Shown in pieces: positions 1 to 6,849 of a stretch of 36,767 bases of DNA (positions are counted from its first letter, which is position 1; each line of letters begins with the position of its first letter). The stretch covers positions 1 through 36,767 of the forward strand of contig DASVCA010000177.1 of NCBI GenBank assembly GCA_036381835.1. Reading direction: 5' to 3'. The translations under genes and the position numbers were made by a program. Source of the DNA: DASULK01 sp036381835 (lineage in GTDB: Bacteria > Actinomycetota > Actinomycetes > Mycobacteriales > Micromonosporaceae). Below the pieces are notes generated by a model that was not told the DNA's origin, made no database searches, and saw nothing but the letters and a program-made list of their open reading frames with translations.

Positions 1-79
1 GGTCCGTACGGACCCGGCCCCCCAGCTTTCTGGCCGGCCGGGACCCTGACCGGTCACGGCCGAGAAGCGTGTCGAGCAC
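1..79. other. Intergenic end of window with a palindrome and imperfect stem-loop
   Basis: No gene is visible. Bases 1-14 form a perfect 14-bp palindrome (GGTCCGTACGGACC). Bases 16-39 can fold into an imperfect stem with a CTTT loop, 8 of 10 pairs matching. Both lie downstream of the minus-strand LuxR pair that ends at 80, so one could help terminate it. There is no clear T-run, and the window edge hides the other side. Confidence 0.35.
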
Positions 80-697
80 TCAGATGAGACCCGTGCGTAC
101 CGCGTACGCCACCGCGTGAGCGCGATTGCGGGCCTGCAACCGGTGCATCAGTTCGTAGATCACGTTCTTGACGGTGTGCTCGGAGCAGCCCAGTTTCCGG
201 GCGATGGCACAGTTGTCGTATCCCTCGGCCATCAGGGCCAGGACCGTGGTCTGCCGCGGGGTCAACGGCACCGCGCCGGTCGGCATGGGATCCGGATCGT
301 CACCTCCGGTGAGCAAGCGGACCAGAAGCGCGTGCGGGATTCGACCGTCGCCGTGACCGGCTGCCCGCACCGCATTTACCAGGCGAATCGAGTCCAGGTC
401 GGCGGTGCGCAGCAGGGCGCGTACACCCAGTCGTACCGCGCGCCGAACCCCGGTCCGGCTGAACCGATCCGCCACCAACAGGGCCGGCACCGCCGGGCGG
501 CAGGCGTCGATCGCCGCATCGACGGTGTCCGCGACGGCCACCACCAGCGCCCCTGCCGATCGATGCTCGCACCGGACGGTCGCCGGGATGCCCGCACGCC
601 GCAGTATGGTGGCCGTCCGGTCCGCCTTCGTAGCGTCCGGACTCACCACCCGTACGGGTACCCGGATGTCGGTGGCGGCTACCGGTGCGGCGGTCAT
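80..697 (-). CDS. LuxR-type regulator with degenerate receiver-like domain (second of pair)
   Basis: A predicted DNA-binding transcription factor of 205 residues. The C-terminal ~65 residues are a LuxR/GerE helix-turn-helix (LTPRQTTVLALMAEGYDNCAIARKLGCSE region, then VKNVIYELMHRL). The N-terminal ~120 residues look like a receiver fold, but I cannot place the usual acidic pocket and phosphorylated Asp, so control by phosphorylation is doubtful. The start is the ATG at 697-695. It overlaps the stop of the preceding gene as ATGA, which implies translational coupling. A longer open frame runs upstream, but it is out-of-frame sequence of the neighbour. Its C-terminus (ARNRAHAVAYAVRTGLI) nearly matches the neighbour's (LRNRAHAVAYALRAGLL), so the two look like tandem paralogues. 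The targets are unknown. Confidence 0.8.
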   Translation of the reverse strand: MTAAPVAATDIRVPVRVVSPDATKADRTATILRRAGIPATVRCEHRSAGALVVAVADTVDAAIDACRPAVPALLVADRFSRTGVRRAVRLGVRALLRTADLDSIRLVNAVRAAGHGDGRIPHALLVRLLTGGDDPDPMPTGAVPLTPRQTTVLALMAEGYDNCAIARKLGCSEHTVKNVIYELMHRLQARNRAHAVAYAVRTGLI

Positions 698-1299
698 AGC
701 AGACCTGCCCGCAGCGCGTACGCCACCGCGTGGGCACGGTTGCGCAGTCGGAACCGCTGGGTGATGTCCTGTACCACCGCGGTCACCGTACGGGTGGAGT
801 AGGCGAGCGCCTTGGCGATCTCGCTCGTCTCGTGCCCCGTGGCGATCAAGTTGAGCACGGCACGTTCGCGATCCGTCAGCTCGGGTGCCGTCCGGGTGCC
901 CGGCGATCGGGGTTCGTCCGCCAACAGCTGGTCGAGCACGTCGGGCGGCACCGTACAGTCGCCGCCGGCGGCGGCCAACACCGTGTGCGACAGCCGTTTG
1001 GGGGTGGCGTCGCGCCGCCGCAGCAGCCCGCATGCGCCCGCCGCGATGGCGTGCTGGATATCGATCGGGCCGACATCGGAGGCGACGACGACCACCTCGG
1101 GACGGTGGGTAGCGGTACGGGCCGTCCGGACAACGGCTAAGCCGTCTTGATCGACCGCGTCCACCATCACCACGGAGACCATCGCGGGTTCGTCAGGCGC
1201 CACGACGGCGATGGCCGGGCAGCTCCGCAAGGCGATCGTCGCACCCGCCTCAAGTACCGGGTCCGCTGCGAGCACGTTCACACGCACCGGATCACCCAT
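694..1299 (-). CDS. LuxR-type response-regulator-like protein (first of pair)
   Basis: A 201-residue transcription factor with a receiver-like N-terminus and a LuxR/GerE helix-turn-helix C-terminus (LTDRERAVLNLIATGHETSEIAKALAYSTRTV region). An Asp sits in the expected beta-3 position (VVMVDAVDQDG). The conserved Lys near beta-5 is replaced (CGLLRRRDA) and the N-terminal acidic pair is reduced (LAADP), so it is an atypical response regulator. The start is the ATG at 1299-1297, preceded by a strong ribosome-binding site (GAGGAGGAG just upstream on the minus strand). No histidine kinase is adjacent. It is divergent from the SARP regulator and shares a 269-bp control region with it, so regulation of one by the other is plausible but unproven. 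Confidence 0.82.
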   Translation of the reverse strand: MGDPVRVNVLAADPVLEAGATIALRSCPAIAVVAPDEPAMVSVVMVDAVDQDGLAVVRTARTATHRPEVVVVASDVGPIDIQHAIAAGACGLLRRRDATPKRLSHTVLAAAGGDCTVPPDVLDQLLADEPRSPGTRTAPELTDRERAVLNLIATGHETSEIAKALAYSTRTVTAVVQDITQRFRLRNRAHAVAYALRAGLL

Positions 1300-1431
1300 G
1301 ACTCCTCCTCTGCTTTGCCGACGGCGACCGAGGTATTGGCGGCCCCTCGAGGGCTTGACCTGCTGGTACGCCCGGGGCGGTAAGGACAAGTTTCATGGTG
1401 ACCCGGACGGCTATGCATTCGCTTTTCGACG

Positions 1432-1463
1432 TCTGTCGGTATCGTTAAGCCGACAGATAGATT
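1432..1463 (+). promoter_or_regulatory. Candidate operator (8-bp inverted repeat) and -10 box of the SARP gene
   Basis: TCTGTCGG (1432-1439) and CCGACAGA (1450-1457) form a perfect inverted repeat with a 10-bp spacer. TAGATT at 1458-1463 follows at once and fits an actinobacterial -10 box. A further CGACAG half-site lies at 1466-1471. The inverted repeat would fill the -35 to -10 region, so a bound protein could block or remodel the promoter. The 1300-1568 interval holds nothing else clear apart from a TTGACC at 1355-1360 without a good partner -10. Confidence 0.4.
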
Positions 1464-1568
1464 TACGACAGTGAAATTTCGCTACTCAGGTGCTGGGACG
1501 GTGTCCCGGTTCGCAACAGGCGGTCATCCGAGGGGTGCCCGGCGGTGTTGTCGATGTTGGAGGGCCGG

Positions 1569-4500
1569 ATGGAGCTACGCCTTCTCGGGCCGCCAGAGCT
1601 CATCGTCGCGGGGCACCCGGTGGACCTTGGCGGGCCGCGCCAGCGCACCGTACTCAGTCTGCTCGCGCTCAATGCCAACCGGGTGACCCCGGTCGATCGT
1701 CTTCTCGACGCCATCTGGGATGACGACCCGCCGTCCACCGCCCGTGGCCAGATCCAGATCTGTGTCTCCGCATTGCGCAAGCTGTTGGCCGGGGCGGGCT
1801 CCGCGACCATCCGTACCCAGCCTCCCGGCTATGTCCTCGTCTTGGAGCCCGGACAGCTCGACATCGACGTCTTCCAGGCCAGGGTGACCGCCGGTCGCGA
1901 GCACGCCGCTGCCGATCGGCTCGTCGAGGCGGTCGCCGAGTTGCGGGCCGCGCTGGCGCTGTGGCGGGGCCCGGCTCTGGCGGGCATAACAAGTGAGGTG
2001 GTCGCTCGGGAGGCGACGCGGCTGCACGAGCGTCGGTCCGTGGTGCTTGAGGAACGGCTGCGTCTCGACCTAGCCCTCGGCAGGCATCATGAGTTGATCG
2101 GTGAGTTGCGCGCACTCGTCGCAGAACAGCCGCTTCAGGAGCGCCTGCACGTCCTGCTCATGCTCGCCCTCTACCGATGCGGCCGGCAGGCCGAGGCGCT
2201 GGAGGCGGGTCGGCGGGCCAGGGCGCTGCTGGCCGACGAGGTCGGCCTCGATCCTGGCCCGGAGCTTCAGGAGATGGAGCGAGCCATCCTCACCCGCGAC
2301 CCGTCCCTGGATCTGCGAAGCGGCGGGTCCATCTCCGCGCCCGGGTCCGTGGCCGGTTCCGCGTCGTCGCGCTCCACGTCCCAGACCGACACCGTCGCCG
2401 TGCCGCGTCAGCTACCGCCCAGCATCGCGGACTTCACCGGTCGGGCCGCTGAGCTGGCTGAGATCCGCAGCGTCCTCTCCGGGGACCACCGCGACCCCTA
2501 TGCCATACCCATCGTGGCGATCTCCGGGCAGGGCGGCGTCGGCAAATCCAGCTTGGCGGTGCGGGCGGCCCACGAACTGGTCTCGGAGTATCCCGACGGA
2601 CAGCTCTACGCCGACATGCGCAGCTCCGGCGTCGATGGCGGGGCGGCCCGCCAGCTCGCGCGGTTCCTGCGGGCACTCGGCGTGTCCGGAAAGCTCATGC
2701 CCGATGACCCAGAGGAGCGCGCCGAACTCTACCGCAGCAGACTCGCCAACCGGCGAGTGCTGGTGGTGTTGGATGACGCCACTGATGAGGAGCAGGTGTT
2801 GCGGCTGCTACCGGGCAGTCCGCAGTGCGGTGTCATCGTCACCAGCCGGGTCAGGATGACCGGCTTGCCCGGTGCACACGGCCTGAGCATCGATACGTTC
2901 GACACCGGCCAGTCGGTCGATCTGCTCACCCAGATCATCGGTGCCGACCGGATGGACGCCGAGCCGGAGGCGGGTGGCGAGCTCGTCGTACTCTGCGCTG
3001 GACTGCCGCTGGCCCTGCGCATCGCCGGTGCCCGGCTGGCCTTCCGCCCGCACTGGCGGATCGAGGATCTGGTATGTCGGTTGCGGGATGAGACACGTAG
3101 GCTCGATGAATTCGCCCACAAGGGACTCGAGCTCCGTTCGAACATCGCCTCGACCTACCGCAGCTTGTCCGAGCGGGCGCGCCGGTTGTTTCGGCTGTGC
3201 ACGCTGGTGGATGCCCCCGACTTTCCCGGTTGGGCCGCCGCGGCCCTGCTCGACACAAGCCTGATTGAGGCCGAGGACCTGGCGGAGAGCTTGGTCGATG
3301 CGCAGGTGCTGGAGGTGAGGATCGTCCCGGGCGACCGTTCGCGCCGCTACCGGTTCCATGACTTGGTTCGCGTGTTCGGGCTGGAGCGGCTGATCGAGGA
3401 AGAGCCCGACCATGAGCGCCGGGCGGCCGTGAAACGCTATCTGGGCGGTTGGCTGAGCCTCTCCGACTCCGCGCATCGGCGCGAGTACGGCGGTGACTAC
3501 ACCGTGTTGCACGGCAGCGCCGTACGCTGGGTTCCACCCGACGCAGCGTTTCCCGAGCCGATCGCCGATCCGCTCGCGTGGTGGGAACGCGAGCGCCGCG
3601 GCCTGGTGCCCGCCATCCGGCAGGCGGCGGCAGCGGGATTCGACGAAGCCTGCTGGGATTTGGCGCTGACCGCGGTCACCTTGTTCGAGACCCGCGGCTA
3701 CTTCGACGACTGGGTGGAAACCGCCTTGCTGGCCGCCGATGCCACAGAACGCGCGGGCAATGCGCGGGGGCTGGCCGCAGCACGGTACGCCTTAGGCACG
3801 TTGGCGATGGCGCAGAAGCGGTTGAGCGAGGCCGATGTGTACTTCGCCGAGGCACTGGCGACGTTCACCGGCATCGACGACGTCCACGGTCGGGCGCTGG
3901 TGTTGCGCAACATGGCCTTCATCAGCCGGGTGCGGGGCGACGAGTCCGCCGAGTCTCGTTACGGTGAGGCGCTGACCCACATGCGTGCCGCCGGGGACCG
4001 AGTAGGCGAGGCGCACATCCTGTCGAGTCTGGCGCGACTGCGCATGGACGATGGTGACATAACCGCAGCCCGCGCCCTGCTCGACGAGGCGGTCGCGATC
4101 TGCCGTGACGCCCGGTGTCTGCGGGTCGAGGCTCAGGTGACCTACCGGCTGGCCGAGTTGTATCTCGGCACCGACGACATCGAACAGGCCCGTCAGGCCC
4201 TGCACCGTACCCTGCGGATGGTCCGTGACCTCGGTGACCGCATCGGTGAAGCCTATGCCCTGGCCGCGCTCGGGATCCTCCGGCATCGGGAGGGCAGACT
4301 CGACGCCGCGCATACCACCCTCAGCCATGCGCTGGTCCTGGCGGGCCAGGTCGGGGACAGGTGGATCGAGGGCCAGGCTCTGTTCGGCCTCGGTGAGGTG
4401 ACCTTGGCCCGCGGAAACGAGGTCGCCGGTGCCGAGCATTTGGAGCGGGCTGCGGCCTGCTTCGCCGAACTCAAAGCGGCGCTGTGGCAGGCCAAGGCAC

Positions 4501-4670
4501 TGATCCTGCTTGCCGACATCGGTCCTTCGGCCGGGCCTGCGGCATTGGCCCGGGAACGTTTGGACCTGGCCGTTGACCTGCTGTCCGCGCTCGACTCCGG
4601 CGAGGCGACAAGTCTGTTGGCGCAGGCGCTACGTTCCCGAGCCGTGGTCCTCCGCGAGGATCCGGTCTGA
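1569..4670 (+). CDS. AfsR/SARP-family regulator with NB-ARC ATPase and TPR domains
   Basis: A large transcriptional activator of 1033 residues. An OmpR-like winged helix occupies about residues 1-95 (MELRLLGPPELIVAG start, typical of SARPs), followed by a bacterial transcriptional activator domain (about 100-245). A linker rich in Ser and Thr leads to an NB-ARC/STAND NTPase with P-loop GQGGVGKS at residues 320-327, Walker B VLVVLDD and a GLPLAL motif. From about residue 640 the C-terminus is a run of TPR-like helical repeats. The start at 1569 is chosen because GGAGGG at 1559-1564 precedes it and the family's N-terminus begins there; ATGs at 1545 and 1554 are less well placed. STAND regulators usually switch when a ligand binds the repeat region. 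The next gene, convergent and 3 bp away, encodes a secreted repeat peptide that could be such a ligand; this is inference. Confidence 0.93.
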   Translation: MELRLLGPPELIVAGHPVDLGGPRQRTVLSLLALNANRVTPVDRLLDAIWDDDPPSTARGQIQICVSALRKLLAGAGSATIRTQPPGYVLVLEPGQLDIDVFQARVTAGREHAAADRLVEAVAELRAALALWRGPALAGITSEVVAREATRLHERRSVVLEERLRLDLALGRHHELIGELRALVAEQPLQERLHVLLMLALYRCGRQAEALEAGRRARALLADEVGLDPGPELQEMERAILTRDPSLDLRSGGSISAPGSVAGSASSRSTSQTDTVAVPRQLPPSIADFTGRAAELAEIRSVLSGDHRDPYAIPIVAISGQGGVGKSSLAVRAAHELVSEYPDGQLYADMRSSGVDGGAARQLARFLRALGVSGKLMPDDPEERAELYRSRLANRRVLVVLDDATDEEQVLRLLPGSPQCGVIVTSRVRMTGLPGAHGLSIDTFDTGQSVDLLTQIIGADRMDAEPEAGGELVVLCAGLPLALRIAGARLAFRPHWRIEDLVCRLRDETRRLDEFAHKGLELRSNIASTYRSLSERARRLFRLCTLVDAPDFPGWAAAALLDTSLIEAEDLAESLVDAQVLEVRIVPGDRSRRYRFHDLVRVFGLERLIEEEPDHERRAAVKRYLGGWLSLSDSAHRREYGGDYTVLHGSAVRWVPPDAAFPEPIADPLAWWERERRGLVPAIRQAAAAGFDEACWDLALTAVTLFETRGYFDDWVETALLAADATERAGNARGLAAARYALGTLAMAQKRLSEADVYFAEALATFTGIDDVHGRALVLRNMAFISRVRGDESAESRYGEALTHMRAAGDRVGEAHILSSLARLRMDDGDITAARALLDEAVAICRDARCLRVEAQVTYRLAELYLGTDDIEQARQALHRTLRMVRDLGDRIGEAYALAALGILRHREGRLDAAHTTLSHALVLAGQVGDRWIEGQALFGLGEVTLARGNEVAGAEHLERAAACFAELKAALWQAKALILLADIGPSAGPAALARERLDLAVDLLSALDSGEATSLLAQALRSRAVVLREDPV

Positions 4671-4673
4671 CGA

Positions 4674-4847
4674 TCATCCCCAGTGGGAGTCATCGTTGGT
4701 TTCCTGCCCGGCGCCGTTGGGGACGCTGCCCCAGTGTGAGTCGTCGGAGGTGGCCGCCCAGGCTGAAGTCATCGCCGCAGTGGTCTGGCCAGTGACAACA
4801 AGCAGACCCAGAAAGATGGTGGCGACGAGGGTGGCGATCCGCGACAT
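4674..4847 (-). CDS. Small secreted peptide precursor with two DDSHWG repeats
   Basis: I do not recognise this family. The 57-residue product has a short N-terminus, a hydrophobic segment (about residues 7-19) and an Ala-rich region with possible signal-peptidase sites (for example after AWA, residue 31). That would release about 26 residues carrying DDSHWG at 35-40 and again at 52-57, the second being the exact C-terminus. The repeats differ at three synonymous codon positions (gac/gat, tca/tcc, ggc/gga) and at no amino acid, which suggests selection on the peptide. The start is the ATG at 4847-4845, preceded by GGAAGGAG at good spacing. The gene ends 3 bp from the stop of the convergent SARP/TPR regulator. 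A signalling peptide, a RiPP-like precursor or a secreted structural peptide are all possible. No Cys is present. Confidence 0.72.
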   Translation of the reverse strand: MSRIATLVATIFLGLLVVTGQTTAAMTSAWAATSDDSHWGSVPNGAGQETNDDSHWG

Positions 4848-5032
4848 CTGGCACTCCTTCCACTGAGCTGCTCGCGACTGTCTGCCGCGTTGGACACAGT
4901 TGACCGCTCGCCGCCTAACAATCGCCTTCGGTTCGGTATCAGCCCGGATTAAGCGTGCGGACAGCGGATGAATAAGAATCCGTTGGTGTGTGTGCGGCAC
5001 GATCTGTGCATATCGACGACGAGAGGACCGCT
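4848..5032. promoter_or_regulatory. Divergent intergenic control region of peptide and OCD-like gene
   Basis: This 185-bp region separates two divergent genes and should hold both promoters. The most AT-rich parts are around 4949-4953 and 4969-4979 (GAATAAGAAT), but no convincing -35/-10 pair is visible. CTGTCTG (about 4878) and GGACAG (about 4959) loosely resemble the CTGTCGG half-sites of the SARP promoter. A shared regulator is a weak suggestion. Confidence 0.3.
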
Positions 5033-5785
5033 ATGGCGGGGGATGCCCGATTGCTCACCGGTGATGCGGTCTGGAGCCTGGCCGAATACCTCGACGTTCC
5101 GGCCGTTCTCGAAGCTGCGGCGGCCGAGGCTGCTTCCTCGGCCGGGTCTTCTGCCCCGACCACCCCACCCGGCTGCACCGGCGGTGACCTGGATACCACC
5201 GTCCACTGCGACCCGGTGACCGGCGAGCGGGTCCGGTTGCCCACTGCGGTTCTCTGCGCGCTGCGGGCCGCCGGGTGTGCCGCGTCTGCTGCACGCCGGC
5301 TGTTGCCTGCGAATGTGCTCACCGTCGGTGTGGTCGGCCCGGCGCCGGTGGTCTGGTGGCACGTCGCCGTGCTCTGCCGGCATATCCGCACGGTCACCCA
5401 CGTCGCCGTCGCCACCGACGTGTCCGCAGCCCCGATCCGGCTCGCCGACCAGCTTGACCTCGCCGGGGTGGGACTGTCCATCACCGATACCGCACCGGCT
5501 GCCGCCTTCGGCGCCAACCTGGTGGTCGCGGCGGGGCCCGCTCCGATCACCGGGGATCGGATCGTCGCGGGGGCGTTACTGGTCGAGGCCGTTCCCGGCG
5601 CGTTCCCGCGGGCCCTGCACGCCCGCGCCCGAGTGGTCCTGTCCGCCGACGCGAAGGGCCTGGCCATGGACGGCGGTGGTTTCACCGTCGTGACGGCACC
5701 GATTCGCACGGCTCATCTCGATGCCGCACTCGCTGCGGAGATCGCCGCTGTTGACACCCGGATGGCTCTCACGCAGCGTGAATAG
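5033..5785 (+). CDS. Short ornithine cyclodeaminase/mu-crystallin-like protein
   Basis: A 250-residue protein resembling the ornithine cyclodeaminase/alanine dehydrogenase/mu-crystallin superfamily. Visible matches are an N-terminal RLLTGDAVW segment, a D-x-x-TGE turn (DPVTGERV), an Ala-rich helix (AAGCAASAARRLL), and a Rossmann-like strand-turn (VLTVGVVGPAPVVWWHV) where the family normally has a GxGxQA dinucleotide loop. Later come a second strand pair (ANLVVAAGPAP) and a VEAVPGAFPR segment. Family members usually have 310-350 residues. This one lacks much of the N-terminal substrate-binding region and has an altered glycine loop, so enzymatic activity is uncertain. The start at 5033 follows GAGAGGA. 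It lies 69 bp before a dehydrogenase gene on the same strand, probably co-transcribed. It may be a binding protein, a divergent reductase or a decayed enzyme. Confidence 0.6.
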   Translation: MAGDARLLTGDAVWSLAEYLDVPAVLEAAAAEAASSAGSSAPTTPPGCTGGDLDTTVHCDPVTGERVRLPTAVLCALRAAGCAASAARRLLPANVLTVGVVGPAPVVWWHVAVLCRHIRTVTHVAVATDVSAAPIRLADQLDLAGVGLSITDTAPAAAFGANLVVAAGPAPITGDRIVAGALLVEAVPGAFPRALHARARVVLSADAKGLAMDGGGFTVVTAPIRTAHLDAALAAEIAAVDTRMALTQRE

Positions 5786-5854
5786 ATGCTACGCCCACCA
5801 GGTGCGAATGGTCGGGCCGGGACCGCGTGGCGGTCAGAGGATCGGAGGGTGCGG

Positions 5855-6733
5855 ATGGTGGTGGGTTTCATCGGTCTCGGGGTCATGGGGGAGCCCATGG
5901 CGCGTAACCTGCTGCGGGCAGGGACGGAACTGTTCGTCTGGAACCGAACTGAGGTCAAGTCGGCAGCGCTGCGGGCTGCCGGGGCGACGGTGGCGTCGAG
6001 CCCTGCCGAGGTGTTCGACAAGGCACGCATCGTGATCGTCATGCTCGCCAACGGCGAAGTGATCGACGCTGTGCTGGGAAGAGGCGGCCCGGAGTTCGCC
6101 GCGAAGGTCGCGGGGCGCACCGTCGTACACATGGGAACGACCTCGCCCGACTATTCGCGGGCGCTCCAGGCCGACATTCACGCGGCTGGCGGACAGTACG
6201 TCGAGGCACCGGTGTCCGGTTCGCGCAAGCCTGCCGAGGAGGGGCGACTTGTGGCGATGCTCGCCGGCGAGGAGACCGCGGTGCGAGTGGTCCGCCCGGT
6301 GATCCAGCCGATGTGCCGCGACATCGTTGCCTGCGGGGCGGTGCCGAACGCGCTGGTCATGAAACTCGCGATCAACCTGTTTTTGATCACCATGGTGACC
6401 GGCCTGGCCGAGGCGGTGCATTTCGCCGAGCGACATGGTCTGGACATGCGGCGATTCCTGGCCGTGCACGACGCCGGCCCGATGGCGAGCAGCGTGTCAC
6501 GGATCAAGGCGCTCAAGCTGGTGTCCGGTGACTTCGCGGTGCAGGCGGCGGCCGCCGACGTGCTGTACAACAGCCGGCTCATCGCCGAGGAAGCCAGAAG
6601 TGCCGGACTGGCCTCGCCGCTCCTCGACGTCTGCCACGACCTGTTCCAGGAGACTGTGGCACTGGGGTACGGGCAGGAGGACATGGCGGCTGTGCTGCGT
6701 GCTGTCGAGGCCCGGACTGACCGACCGGCCTGA
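5855..6733 (+). CDS. NAD(P)-dependent beta-hydroxyacid dehydrogenase (3-HIBADH family)
   Basis: A soluble oxidoreductase of 292 residues, the usual length for 3-hydroxyisobutyrate dehydrogenase/tartronate semialdehyde reductase relatives. It begins with a Rossmann dinucleotide motif (GFIGLGVMGEPMARNL), has the substrate-binding segment EAPVSGSRKPAEEG and a likely catalytic Lys with following Asn (VMKLAINLF). The retained Lys favours a hydroxyacid dehydrogenase over an imine reductase. The ATG at 5855 follows GGAGG at 5844-5848. The true substrate cannot be read from sequence. Pairing with the OCD-like gene upstream suggests a small amino-acid or hydroxyacid modification unit, possibly regulated with the nearby SARP and peptide genes. 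It is followed after 6 nt by the first copy of the 75-nt hairpin element. Confidence 0.85.
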   Translation: MVVGFIGLGVMGEPMARNLLRAGTELFVWNRTEVKSAALRAAGATVASSPAEVFDKARIVIVMLANGEVIDAVLGRGGPEFAAKVAGRTVVHMGTTSPDYSRALQADIHAAGGQYVEAPVSGSRKPAEEGRLVAMLAGEETAVRVVRPVIQPMCRDIVACGAVPNALVMKLAINLFLITMVTGLAEAVHFAERHGLDMRRFLAVHDAGPMASSVSRIKALKLVSGDFAVQAAAADVLYNSRLIAEEARSAGLASPLLDVCHDLFQETVALGYGQEDMAAVLRAVEARTDRPA

Positions 6734-6739
6734 TCTCCC

Positions 6740-6814
6740 CGCGATCTTGCACTTTTGGGGTGGACAGAAGGGGATGAAATACCTCAAAAAGTCAACCAAA
6801 AGTGCAAGATCGCG
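6740..6814 (+). repeat. 75-nt intergenic hairpin element, copy 1
   Basis: A perfect 19-nt inverted repeat: CGCGATCTTGCACTTTTGG at 6740-6758 and its complement at 6796-6814, separated by 37 nt. It starts 6 nt after a plus-strand stop and lies between convergent genes, so it may end transcription from both sides. The left side is C-rich and the right side G-rich (6816-6830). The same arms recur at 18341 and 27364. It has no terminal T-run of canonical type. Confidence 0.85.
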
Positions 6815-6849
6815 AGGGGAGGGGGGCGGGTCGGTGGCCGTGGTGAGTC

